From: Bacteroidales bacterium
Lineage (GTDB): Bacteria; Bacteroidota; Bacteroidia; Bacteroidales; UBA932
Length of the DNA: 6,340 bases
Reading direction: 5' to 3'
Assembly: GCA_017555925.1 (NCBI GenBank)
Contig: JAFZFL010000083.1
Location: forward strand, 1 to 6,340
In this document: positions 1 to 5,474 of the stretch, one piece after another
Layout: every line of letters starts with the position of its first letter
Position numbering within the stretch: position 1 is the first letter of the stretch
Translations under genes and position numbers: made by a program
The notes under the pieces: model-generated
Seen by the model: only the letters and a program-made list of their open reading frames with translations
The model's database searches: none
Told to the model about the DNA's origin: nothing

Positions 1-96
1 ATGATTACCAATATATCTTATACTGAAGCCATTTTCTAGCATATGCATATACTTCAATCGTTCTGCATAGCCGTGTTTCTTTCTCTTTTTTAACAT
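1..96 (-). CDS. Transposase N-terminal fragment (helix-turn-helix, IS3-like OrfA), truncated by window edge
   Basis: An ATG at 94-96 on the minus strand opens a frame of 32 codons that runs off the left edge without a stop. The peptide starts MLKKRKKHGYAERLKYMHML and continues with ENGFSIRYIGNH. A basic N-terminus followed by a Y-x-E-R-L-K-Y-x-x-M-L-E-x-G-x-S-I-x-x-I-x-x-H pattern matches the first helices of the helix-turn-helix domain in IS3-type OrfA transposases, which binds the element's ends. No earlier start codon lies in frame between 96 and the element's end at about 136. The catalytic DDE part would lie outside the window. If the frame is broken further left, this would be a remnant and not an active gene. 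Confidence 0.62.
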   Translation of the reverse strand, partial: MLKKRKKHGYAERLKYMHMLENGFSIRYIGNH

Positions 97-101
97 AACA
101 A

Positions 102-134
102 AACCCCAAAAGTTTTTGTCTAACTTTTGGGGTT
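102..134 (-). terminator. Perfect 13-bp hairpin at the IS end; possible terminator behind frr
   Basis: AACCCCAAAAGTT (102-114) and AACTTTTGGGGTT (122-134) are perfect inverted repeats around a 7-base loop. Read on the minus strand, the second arm is followed by TTTGTTATG, a short T-rich run. The hairpin could therefore stop pyrH-frr transcripts arriving from the right, and so protect the transposase gene from read-through, which is a known trick of insertion sequences. It overlaps the presumed IS terminus, so it may equally be part of the transposase-binding end. The stem is certain; its role is inferred. Confidence 0.5.
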
Positions 135-180
135 CATATCAGAAAACGTGCAACAGGCTGCTCTTATTATAATCTTCTGA

Positions 181-747
181 TTAAACTGTCATTATCTCTT
201 TCTCTTTTGCAGCAATAATCTCATCAATCTTCTTATTGAAACCATCAGTCTCCTTTTGGATTGTTGCCTCTGCATCTTTGCAAACATCCTCTGGAAGACC
301 CTCTTTCTGATACTTCTTATGAGCATCTACAACCTCTCTACGTGCATTTCTTACACTCACTTTAGCAGTCTCACCAGCAGCTTTAGCCTGTTTTACAAGC
401 TCTTTTCTTCTATCCTCGGTAAGAGCAGGAATGTTGATTCTGATTTGCTCACCGTTGTTTTGAGGTGTAAAGCCCAAGTTTGCATCAATTATTGCCTTCT
501 CTATAGCAGGAATCATCTTCTTCTCCCAAGGCTGGATTGTAATGGTTTTTGCATCTGGAGTATTCACACTCGCAACCTGTGGAACAGGAGTAGGAGAACC
601 ATAATAATCTACCATAACCTGATTGAAAACAGCCGGATTAGCTTTGCCAGCCCTGAAATTTCTCAACTCCTCTTCCAAGTGGGCAATAGCTTTGTTCATT
701 TTCTCTTTTGCCTGAGCAATACAATCTTTTGAAACGCTTAATTCCAT
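181..747 (-). CDS. frr: Ribosome recycling factor
   Basis: RRF acts with EF-G after peptide release to split the post-termination 70S ribosome so that its subunits can be reused; it is cytosolic and normally essential. The 188 residues match the usual length of about 185. The tRNA-shaped fold's signatures are present: FRAGKANPAV (31-40) in the first long helix, DYYGSPTPV (47-55) entering the beta-domain, then IRINIPALTEDRRKELVKQA (102-121). The SVRNARR segment at 131-137 holds the conserved arginine (R133) that corresponds to the functionally important Arg132 of E. coli. The ATG at 745-747 is preceded by an AT-rich leader without a clear Shine-Dalgarno site, normal in this phylum. It lies 74 bp downstream of pyrH on the same strand, a classic pairing, and probably shares its transcript. 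An IS end lies about 45 bp past its stop. Confidence 0.97.
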   Translation of the reverse strand: MELSVSKDCIAQAKEKMNKAIAHLEEELRNFRAGKANPAVFNQVMVDYYGSPTPVPQVASVNTPDAKTITIQPWEKKMIPAIEKAIIDANLGFTPQNNGEQIRINIPALTEDRRKELVKQAKAAGETAKVSVRNARREVVDAHKKYQKEGLPEDVCKDAEATIQKETDGFNKKIDEIIAAKEKEIMTV

Positions 748-785
748 AGTATAAAATTTTTAATTATTAAATTCCTTTTTTTGCC

Positions 786-804
786 TCCCGACAGTCTGTC
801 GGGA
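786..804. repeat. Perfect palindrome between pyrH and frr (9-bp arms, 1-base centre)
   Basis: TCCCGACAG (786-794) and CTGTCGGGA (796-804) are exact inverted repeats around T795. In the pyrH-frr mRNA (minus strand) this would form a GC-rich hairpin, or work as a double-stranded palindrome. It ends 38 bases before the frr start and is followed by GGCAAAAAAAGG with no T-run, so it does not look like an intrinsic terminator. The arm sequence occurs twice more in the window (3885-3893 and 6031-6039). Possible roles are an mRNA processing or stability element, a protein-binding palindrome, or a dispersed repeat. Confidence 0.6.
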
Positions 805-821
805 ATAAAATTATTAAAACC

Positions 822-1529
822 CTACAGGGTAACAAGGGTTCCTATCTGCTCTCCCTCCATAACCTTGAGCAGGTTACCCGGAGTATCCATATCAAATACC
901 ATAATAGGGCATTTGTTCTCTTTACACAAAGTAAATGCAGTAAGGTCCATAATCTTCAGACCACGTGAATATACCTCATCAAATGTAATGGTATCAAATT
1001 TTACAGCTGTAGGATCTTTTTCAGGGTCTGCTGTGTAAATGCCGTCTACGCGAGTACCTTTAAGAAGAAGATCTGCCTCAATCTCGCAAGCGCGCAATGC
1101 AGCAGCAGAATCAGTTGTAAAATAAGGATTGCCTGTACCACCGGCAATAATTGCCACTCCTCCCTTCTCCATAAGTTCAACGGCCTTCTCTTTTGCATAG
1201 TAACGGGCAACCGGCTCCATCTGAATTGAGGTAAAGACTTCTGCCTCCACACCTGCAGACTTTATATGCATTGAGAGACCTATACTGTTTATAACTGTTG
1301 CAAGCATACCCATCTGATCACCTTTCACACGGCTTACACCCTTGCCTACACCAGTCATGCCTCTGAAGATATTTCCGCCACCTATTACAATAGCTACCTG
1401 CACACCTTTGGATGCCACTGCAGCAATCTCCTTTGCATATTGCTGCATCATCTCGGGATCAAGACCAACACCGGCCTTTCCTCCCAAACTCTCACCGCTA
1501 AGCTTCAATAAAACTCTGTTGTATTTCAT
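822..1529 (-). CDS. pyrH: UMP kinase (uridylate kinase)
   Basis: PyrH phosphorylates UMP to UDP with ATP, the committed step towards UTP and CTP. It is a hexameric enzyme of the amino-acid kinase fold, typically allosterically controlled by GTP and UTP. At 235 residues it has the family length. Visible motifs are KLSGESLGG (9-17) at the phosphate-binding N-terminus, IGGGNIFRG (49-57), the DQMGM segment (71-75) of the UMP site, GGTGNPYFTTDSAAALRA (130-147), and KGTRVDGIYTADP (157-169) in the ATP-binding region. The ATG at 1527-1529 directly precedes the conserved strand RVLLKLSGE. It is first in a minus-strand unit with frr 74 bp behind it, and a good Bacteroidota-type promoter lies about 50 bp upstream, back to back with that of sdhC. 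Confidence 0.97.
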   Translation of the reverse strand: MKYNRVLLKLSGESLGGKAGVGLDPEMMQQYAKEIAAVASKGVQVAIVIGGGNIFRGMTGVGKGVSRVKGDQMGMLATVINSIGLSMHIKSAGVEAEVFTSIQMEPVARYYAKEKAVELMEKGGVAIIAGGTGNPYFTTDSAAALRACEIEADLLLKGTRVDGIYTADPEKDPTAVKFDTITFDEVYSRGLKIMDLTAFTLCKENKCPIMVFDMDTPGNLLKVMEGEQIGTLVTL

Positions 1530-1581
1530 TTTTTAGAAAATTTCACTTAATTTTGACATGTTTTTGCTTGATAAAGCCAAA

Positions 1582-1613
1582 CAAAAGTAGCCAAATATTA
1601 TGATAATTGCAAC
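1582..1613 (-). promoter_or_regulatory. Predicted promoter of pyrH-frr
   Basis: On the minus strand, TACTTTTG (1589 to 1582) fits the Bacteroidota -7 consensus TAnnTTTG exactly. GTTG (1613 to 1610), 20 bases upstream, is a three-of-four match to the -33 TTTG element. Transcription would start near 1573-1577, giving a leader of roughly 45-50 bases before the pyrH ATG. The assignment is by consensus and spacing only. Confidence 0.5.
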
Positions 1614-1629
1614 TAAGAGTATATCTTTG
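1599..1629 (+). promoter_or_regulatory. Predicted promoter of sdhC
   Basis: TATCTTTG (1622-1629) is an exact match to the Bacteroidota -7 consensus TAnnTTTG, with TATG (1599-1602) as a three-of-four -33 element 19 bases upstream. Initiation would fall near 1635, leaving an AT-rich leader of about 38 bases that lacks a Shine-Dalgarno site. It overlaps the opposing pyrH promoter, so the two polymerases could compete. Confidence 0.52.
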
Positions 1630-1673
1630 CGTAACTATTTTGAAATATAATAATAAATAACTTAATAACTGAT

Positions 1674-2345
1674 ATGGCTAATATCTTTACATCATCTATC
1701 GGAAAGAAACTTATAATGAGTATAAGTGGCCTTTTCCTAATTCTTTTCTTGTTCATTCACGCATTTGTAAACGCTTTATCACTAATAAGCGATGAGGCTT
1801 TCCAAGCAGGCTGCGAGTTTATGAGCTTGCCTGTTGTAACTGTTATGGTCCCTGTACTTGCTGCAGGTTTCATCATTCACATTGTTTATGCGTTCATCCT
1901 TAACGCAATGAACCTTAAGGCTCGTGGTCCTCAAAGATATGCTGTTGCAAACAAGGCTAAAACAGATGATTGGGCTTCTAAAAACATGTTGGTACTTGGT
2001 ATAGTTGTTTTAGGTGCTTTGGCATTCCACCTTACTCACTTCTGGGCTAAGATGCAGCTGCCTGAAATGATGGGACAACACGCAGAGCAAGGTCCTGCTC
2101 TAATGTACCAGACATTCAAACCTCTTTGGGTTGTTATTGTTTACATTGTTTGGTTTGTTGCTTTGTGGCTACACATCAACCACGGTTTCTGGAGCGCACT
2201 TCACACTTTGGGTTTGAACAACAACATCTGGATGAAACGTTGGAAAGCTGTTAGCTTGGTAATCTCTACAATCCTTGTTGTAGTATTCATCGCAGTTGCT
2301 GTAAAAGCATACATCGTTGCAAATGCATCTTGCGCTTGTTGCTAA
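1674..2345 (+). CDS. sdhC: Succinate dehydrogenase/fumarate reductase cytochrome b subunit (membrane anchor)
   Basis: This is the haem-b membrane subunit that anchors the flavoprotein (SdhA) and iron-sulfur protein (SdhB) and passes electrons between them and the quinone pool. The 223 residues fit the five-helix, single-subunit Bacteroidota/Wolinella type, with membrane spans near 11-34, 53-77, 104-124, 147-169 and 192-215. The SSIGKKLIMSISGL start, the ARGPQRYAV loop (83-91) and the HINHGFWSALHTLG segment (167-180) are characteristic. Candidate haem ligands are H29, H69, H119 and H167 or H170, one per helix in the first four helices, as expected for a dihaem protein. Two features are odd. 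sdhA and sdhB, normally next in the operon, are absent: a terminator follows at 2378. The C-terminus also ends in SCACC, three cysteines in the last four residues. Whether it works as succinate dehydrogenase or fumarate reductase cannot be told from this subunit. Confidence 0.94.
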   Translation: MANIFTSSIGKKLIMSISGLFLILFLFIHAFVNALSLISDEAFQAGCEFMSLPVVTVMVPVLAAGFIIHIVYAFILNAMNLKARGPQRYAVANKAKTDDWASKNMLVLGIVVLGALAFHLTHFWAKMQLPEMMGQHAEQGPALMYQTFKPLWVVIVYIVWFVALWLHINHGFWSALHTLGLNNNIWMKRWKAVSLVISTILVVVFIAVAVKAYIVANASCACC

Positions 2346-2377
2346 TAATTTGACAGACTATATCAACAGATAGAGTT

Positions 2378-2415
2378 AGAAAAGGAGCTATTATTTCTTA
2401 GCTCCTTTTCTTTTT
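2378..2415 (+). terminator. Strong intrinsic terminator of sdhC, possibly bidirectional with hemW
   Basis: AGAAAAGGAGCTA (2378-2390) pairs perfectly with TAGCTCCTTTTCT (2399-2411) around an 8-base loop, and the plus strand continues in TTTT. It lies 33 bp past the sdhC stop and 27 bp past the hemW stop, in the gap between convergent genes. On the minus strand the closing arm also ends in TTTTCT, so it may serve hemW as well. It shows that sdhC is transcribed without any downstream partner. Confidence 0.85.
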
Positions 2416-2437
2416 AACATCATTCAAAGAGTTATTC

Positions 2438-3709
2438 TTACAAAAACAATTCTCTGATTATTGAATCTGATATGAAGAGTTTGTGGGCAGGAATGCGGAT
2501 ATTGTTGCCCTCCTTTATAAGCAGTCCCCTCTTTACCAGCCTGTTTATATCAGGTGTTATCTGTTGCAAAAGTGCTACATTGGAAATTGCCAACGAATCT
2601 AATGAGAAGCCGCACACCTTTCGCAAACCAAGCATGATGGTTTCATTGAATATATCTGTTGCAGTAAGCATCTCATAACCGCCAACCCCATTTTCACTTG
2701 CAGTTGCCTTGCCGGCTCCACTCTCTGCATTACAATAAAATTCACAATACCGCTTCACCGACGGATTATTCCACTCCCTTTTTGCAATATGGGCATCCTC
2801 TCCTACCATATTCGTAACAGAGGCAATCTCACCAGTATAAGAGTGTGCTGCAGGTCCCAAACCAAGATATGTCACACCCTCCCAATATGAACTGTTGTGT
2901 TTTGACCTGTAACTGCCACCCCCTGAACCATTGCCGCCCTCTGTAGAGCGGAGTGCGAAATTTGAGATTTCATATTGGTCATAACCTCCCTCTGCCAGAA
3001 GCTGCTGCAGTGTAAGGTACTGAGCTTCACATCTCTCATCTGACAAACCACTATACTCCCCACGTTTCGCCATTGCACCAAGAGCACTTCCAGGCTCTAT
3101 GCTCATCTGATATGCAGATATATGCTGGGGTTTCAAAGAGATAGCCTTTCTTATATTGTATTCCCAATCTCTGTCAGACAGCATTTCAAAGCCAGATATA
3201 AGATCTATGCTTATATTATTTATGCCTGCGGCACGTAATATCTCTACGGCCCGTTCCCCCTCTTCTGCACTGTGCCTGCGGTTCATCCAGCGCAAATGCT
3301 CATCTTTGAAGGACTGCACGCCCATACTCACACGGTTTACACCAAGCGCAACCAACCCGGCTGCAAATTCTGGCGTTACATCATTGGGATTTACCTCTAT
3401 TGTAAACTCTTCAATAATATTGGCAGCCGGCAGAGCAGTTTTTGTTGGAAGTTCCAATCCAAAATTCTCCACAACAGCATCCACAACGGCTTTCAGCTGC
3501 TTCAATGACAATACAGAAGGAGTTCCGCCACCAATATAAAGTGTGGTAACGGAACTCCCTGTTTCTTTAAAGAAATCTCTCTTTGCAAAAGCCTCCTGCC
3601 TTAAAGCAGCCACAAACCTCTCTCTCAAGCCAAGTTGCTTTACAGAGTAGAAATTGCAATATGTGCAGTATTGCGAGCAAAATGGAATATGTATATAGAT
3701 TCCCGCCAC
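2438..3709 (-). CDS. hemW: HemW-type radical SAM haem chaperone
   Basis: HemW is the coproporphyrinogen-dehydrogenase-like radical SAM protein (often misannotated HemN) that binds haem and delivers it to membrane cytochromes. The cluster motif C11-x3-C15-x2-C18 in YIHIPFCSQYCTYCNF is followed by N-F where HemW usually has D-F and oxygen-independent HemN has an extra Cys. GGGTPS (60-65), EVNP (105-108), GVNRVSMGVQSF (123-134), IEPG (204-207), HNSSYW (271-276, matching the haem-binding HNxxYW signature of HemW) and YLGLGPAAHSY (281-291) follow, with a winged-helix-like C-terminus. At 423 residues it is longer than the usual 375-400, owing to glycine/serine/alanine-rich loops near 254-268 and 329-347. 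The start is GTG (3707-3709), just before the conserved YIHIPF strand; no in-frame Met follows until residue 129. It lies 40 bp downstream of the coiled-coil gene on the same strand and converges on sdhC. Confidence 0.93.
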   Translation of the reverse strand: MAGIYIHIPFCSQYCTYCNFYSVKQLGLRERFVAALRQEAFAKRDFFKETGSSVTTLYIGGGTPSVLSLKQLKAVVDAVVENFGLELPTKTALPAANIIEEFTIEVNPNDVTPEFAAGLVALGVNRVSMGVQSFKDEHLRWMNRRHSAEEGERAVEILRAAGINNISIDLISGFEMLSDRDWEYNIRKAISLKPQHISAYQMSIEPGSALGAMAKRGEYSGLSDERCEAQYLTLQQLLAEGGYDQYEISNFALRSTEGGNGSGGGSYRSKHNSSYWEGVTYLGLGPAAHSYTGEIASVTNMVGEDAHIAKREWNNPSVKRYCEFYCNAESGAGKATASENGVGGYEMLTATDIFNETIMLGLRKVCGFSLDSLAISNVALLQQITPDINRLVKRGLLIKEGNNIRIPAHKLFISDSIIRELFL

Positions 3710-3749
3710 AATGAACTGCCCTTATTATTCACTTCCTTTTCCCTACAAA

Positions 3750-4610
3750 CTATCTCAAAAGCAGATCGGCAGAACCCAACTTGCACTCAGTTGTGTAAGC
3801 ATCTACTGTATATACACCCTTGGTAAAGCCAGCACCTGCTCCGAAGAATACGCAAACCTCAACCTCAGTACCCTGATAATCAACCTGTCGGGAAGCAGAA
3901 TAGATCATTTGTTCTCCGCCCATATTGAATATCTGCTGCTGGTCACTTGTCATAAGTATTCCATCCGGACCTTTTACTCTTATATATACGGTTCTCGGAC
4001 CTTTTTTAGCCAAGGCATTCTCAACAAGATTCAGACAAGCTTTAAGTTTGACTGTACGACTGCTGCGGTCTGTCTCCTTGCCTGATTCCGTTACTGCAAC
4101 CATTGTTACACCACGTCCCTTAACAATAGCGCCAAGCTCAACCTGTTTGCCAAGATCCTCTGTAGTAGATTTGAGGTTCTCATATTTGTTTCTGCTCTCA
4201 CGTGCCTCTTTCTTGGCAACAGCAGCCTCTTTCCTGAGTGTTGTATTGAGAGTGTTCAATGAGTCTATCTGTTTGATATAACCGCGCATAATGCTTCTCA
4301 ATGTACCCAACTCCTTCTCATATTTGCGCAATTTTGCACGATTGTTGGCCTCAGTCTTCTTTACCCTTTCCAACAATTGGGCAACTTTCTCACGCTCAAG
4401 CATAAGTTCATTGTTAAGAGTATCATTTGTAGATGAGAGCGCCGAGTAATCTTCCTGCAACTGAACCATCTCTGCTGTAAGAGTCTCCTTGTCTACTGTA
4501 AGATCTTTAATCATTGAGTTTCTGTCTACCCATACATAGGCAAGAACACCAACAAGAAGAACAACAACTCCGGCAAGTGCTCCAATAACAACTTTAAAAT
4601 TCTTTTCCAT
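3750..4610 (-). CDS. Membrane-anchored coiled-coil protein of unknown function
   Basis: I recognise this as a widespread Bacteroidota hypothetical family without an established function. Residues 6-28 form one hydrophobic span (VVIGALAGVVVLLVGVLAYV) after a short MEKNFK head, which suggests an inner-membrane anchor with the rest outside the cytoplasm; a signal-peptide reading is less likely because no cleavage site or lipobox Cys is seen. Residues 33-158 are rich in charged heptad-like repeats and should form a long coiled coil. Residues 160-286 look like a compact beta domain, with RTVYIRVKGPDG (206-217) and FTKGVYTVDAY (262-272) as its most recognisable strands. Automatic annotation may call such proteins SMC-like because of the coiled coil, but there are no ATPase motifs. 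It is followed 40 bp on by hemW and probably shares its transcript. A structural or scaffolding role in the envelope is a guess. Confidence 0.85.
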   Translation of the reverse strand: MEKNFKVVIGALAGVVVLLVGVLAYVWVDRNSMIKDLTVDKETLTAEMVQLQEDYSALSSTNDTLNNELMLEREKVAQLLERVKKTEANNRAKLRKYEKELGTLRSIMRGYIKQIDSLNTLNTTLRKEAAVAKKEARESRNKYENLKSTTEDLGKQVELGAIVKGRGVTMVAVTESGKETDRSSRTVKLKACLNLVENALAKKGPRTVYIRVKGPDGILMTSDQQQIFNMGGEQMIYSASRQVDYQGTEVEVCVFFGAGAGFTKGVYTVDAYTTECKLGSADLLLR

Positions 4611-4671
4611 ATCAGTTACTTTTTAATTTTCAATAATTTGTTATACCATCCGGCCAACCCTTAACAAGGTG

Positions 4672-4688
4672 CAAAAATAACAAAATTA
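4672..4688 (-). promoter_or_regulatory. Candidate -7 elements for the coiled-coil/hemW unit
   Basis: Two adjacent minus-strand matches to TAnnTTTG are present: TATTTTTG (4679 to 4672) and TAATTTTG (4688 to 4681). Either would start transcription some 50-65 bases upstream of the ATG at 4610. Neither has a convincing -33 TTTG at the right distance and the region is AT-rich, so chance matches are possible. Confidence 0.3.
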
Positions 4689-4719
4689 TTGCCATTTTTG
4701 AATACATTGTTTGCCATTT
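4689..4719 (+). repeat. Direct repeat TTGCCATTT, two copies 22 bp apart, in a divergent intergenic region
   Basis: TTGCCATTT occurs at 4689-4697 and again at 4711-4719, a centre-to-centre distance of 22 bp, close to two turns of the helix. The repeat lies between the divergent coiled-coil gene (start 4610) and the plus-strand membrane-protein gene (start 4784). A DNA-binding protein could contact both copies on one face, but the copies are short and the sequence is AT-rich. Confidence 0.3.
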
Positions 4720-4783
4720 GCACATTTTTTGATAACTTGCTGCCTGCTTCCAACAGATTATATAACCATTTAACAAAAAAGAT

Positions 4784-5254
4784 ATGATTAAGTACATCAT
4801 CAGAGCCGTAAAATACTTCTTTTATATTGGCATTATTTTTTCGCTTCTAGTCTCAATAATGTTCTACACATCTGAGGTTCCGGAGGGAACAACCGTGTTT
4901 GACCTCTTCAAAGATGGCGCTTGGTGGAAAATTCTCCTCTTCTTTGTGGCATTTTCTGCTGTTTACCCTTCAATAGGCTATCAAAAGAAAGAGATCTATT
5001 CAAACGGCAACTGGAGCGACAAGAAAAAGGAGATTAAGGCACTTTTTGAGAATGCCAACTTCATTTTGGAAGAGGAGACACCTACCTCAATGACATTCAT
5101 TCTAAAAAACAAGCTGCTCCGCCTTATAAAGACTTATGAAGACAGAGTTACTCTTGACTATTCAACAGAGCCTGCAACCATTTCAGGCCTACGTAAAGAC
5201 ACACTACGTTTCTCACGCTCAATTGAGCGCATTATGAGAATGGATGAAGAGTAG
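4784..5254 (+). CDS. Conserved hypothetical protein with two membrane helices
   Basis: No named domain is recognised; it resembles a Bacteroidota family of small membrane proteins that I know only as hypothetical. The 156 residues begin with a basic stretch (MIKYIIRAVK), then one span near 10-28, a short loop containing EVPEGTTVFDLFKDG (31-45), a second span near 47-65, and a charged C-terminal half of about 90 residues that is probably cytoplasmic. In that half, KKEIKALFENANFILEEET (81-99) and the basic ISGLRKDTLRFSRSIERIM (133-151) stand out and are likely the conserved core. It starts at the ATG at 4784 after an AT-rich leader in the divergent gap. The next gene begins within or 4 bp after its stop, so the two are co-transcribed and probably translationally coupled. 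Confidence 0.8.
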   Translation: MIKYIIRAVKYFFYIGIIFSLLVSIMFYTSEVPEGTTVFDLFKDGAWWKILLFFVAFSAVYPSIGYQKKEIYSNGNWSDKKKEIKALFENANFILEEETPTSMTFILKNKLLRLIKTYEDRVTLDYSTEPATISGLRKDTLRFSRSIERIMRMDEE

Positions 5255-5258
5255 TATT

Positions 5259-5474
5259 ATGAAAGTTGTAGGGAAATATACCAGCGCATTTGCCGCCAAC
5301 ATTGCAAAAGGAATGCTGGAGAGTGAAGGAATTCCTGCACAGGTACTCAATGAGCATCTGCCATTGATAACAGGAGTAATTAACAATGACCTGCTCAGTA
5401 TTGAGCTTGTAGTAAGCGATGAGGATTATTCTGAAGCCAAAAGATTATTGGCTGCCTGTTCCAATGCAGAATAA
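5259..5474 (+). CDS. DUF2007 family protein (putative signal-transducing protein)
   Basis: The 71-residue product fits the DUF2007 family (about 65-75 residues, ferredoxin-like fold), named 'putative signal transducing protein' in databases without experimental proof. The typical layout is present: a first strand (KVVGKYTS), a helix in A-x-x-A-K-G-M-L-E-S-E-G-I-P (an 'xAxIAKGxLESEGIPA' core), a middle strand (LLSIELVVSDEDY) and a last helix (EAKRLLAAC). I chose the ATG at 5259, four bases after the upstream stop and preceded by purine-rich GAAGAG. An in-frame ATG at 5244 would add MKSSI and overlap the previous gene by 11 bp. Its last 49 bp overlap the 3' end of the convergent DUF3109 gene. 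Confidence 0.82.
   Translation: MKVVGKYTSAFAANIAKGMLESEGIPAQVLNEHLPLITGVINNDLLSIELVVSDEDYSEAKRLLAACSNAE

Larger units (their letters stand above)
1..136 (-). mobile_element. Left end of an insertion sequence, probably IS3 family (partial)
   Basis: This is the outer end of an insertion sequence whose body continues beyond the left edge. Read on the minus strand, the segment starts at about position 136 with TGAACCCCAAAAGTTAGAC. It begins with the TG typical of IS3-family termini, and the AAAAGTTAGAC stretch resembles IS150-subgroup ends as I remember them. A perfect 13-bp palindrome follows, then a transposase start codon at 96, only about 40 bp inside the end, as expected for this family. 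The other end and the target-site duplication are outside the window, so completeness cannot be judged. The family assignment rests on terminus style and a 32-residue protein start, and is therefore tentative. Confidence 0.6.

Noticed and set aside
145..168. Weak stem (GAGCA/TGCAC on the minus strand) between frr and the IS end
   Set aside because: Five base pairs with an internal A-A mismatch and only a short T-run; too weak to call as the native frr terminator.
256..732. 158-codon plus-strand open frame opposite frr
   Set aside because: It lies entirely antisense to a confidently identified frr, and its Cys/Ser/Leu-rich translation resembles no protein family.
786..804. Intrinsic terminator between pyrH and frr
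   Set aside because: The perfect hairpin is not followed by a T-run on either strand, and stopping here would cut frr from its promoter.
2438..3709. Annotation as oxygen-independent coproporphyrinogen III dehydrogenase (HemN)
   Set aside because: The fourth cysteine after CxxxCxxC is missing, and the HNxxYW motif together with the compact layout fit HemW.
3156..4281. Several plus-strand open frames opposite hemW and the coiled-coil gene
   Set aside because: They are antisense shadows of well-supported genes, with no recognisable domains or upstream signals.
4720..4783. Promoter for the plus-strand membrane-protein gene
   Set aside because: No TAnnTTTG element with a TTTG 19-21 bp upstream could be found in the gap; the promoter is presumably degenerate.
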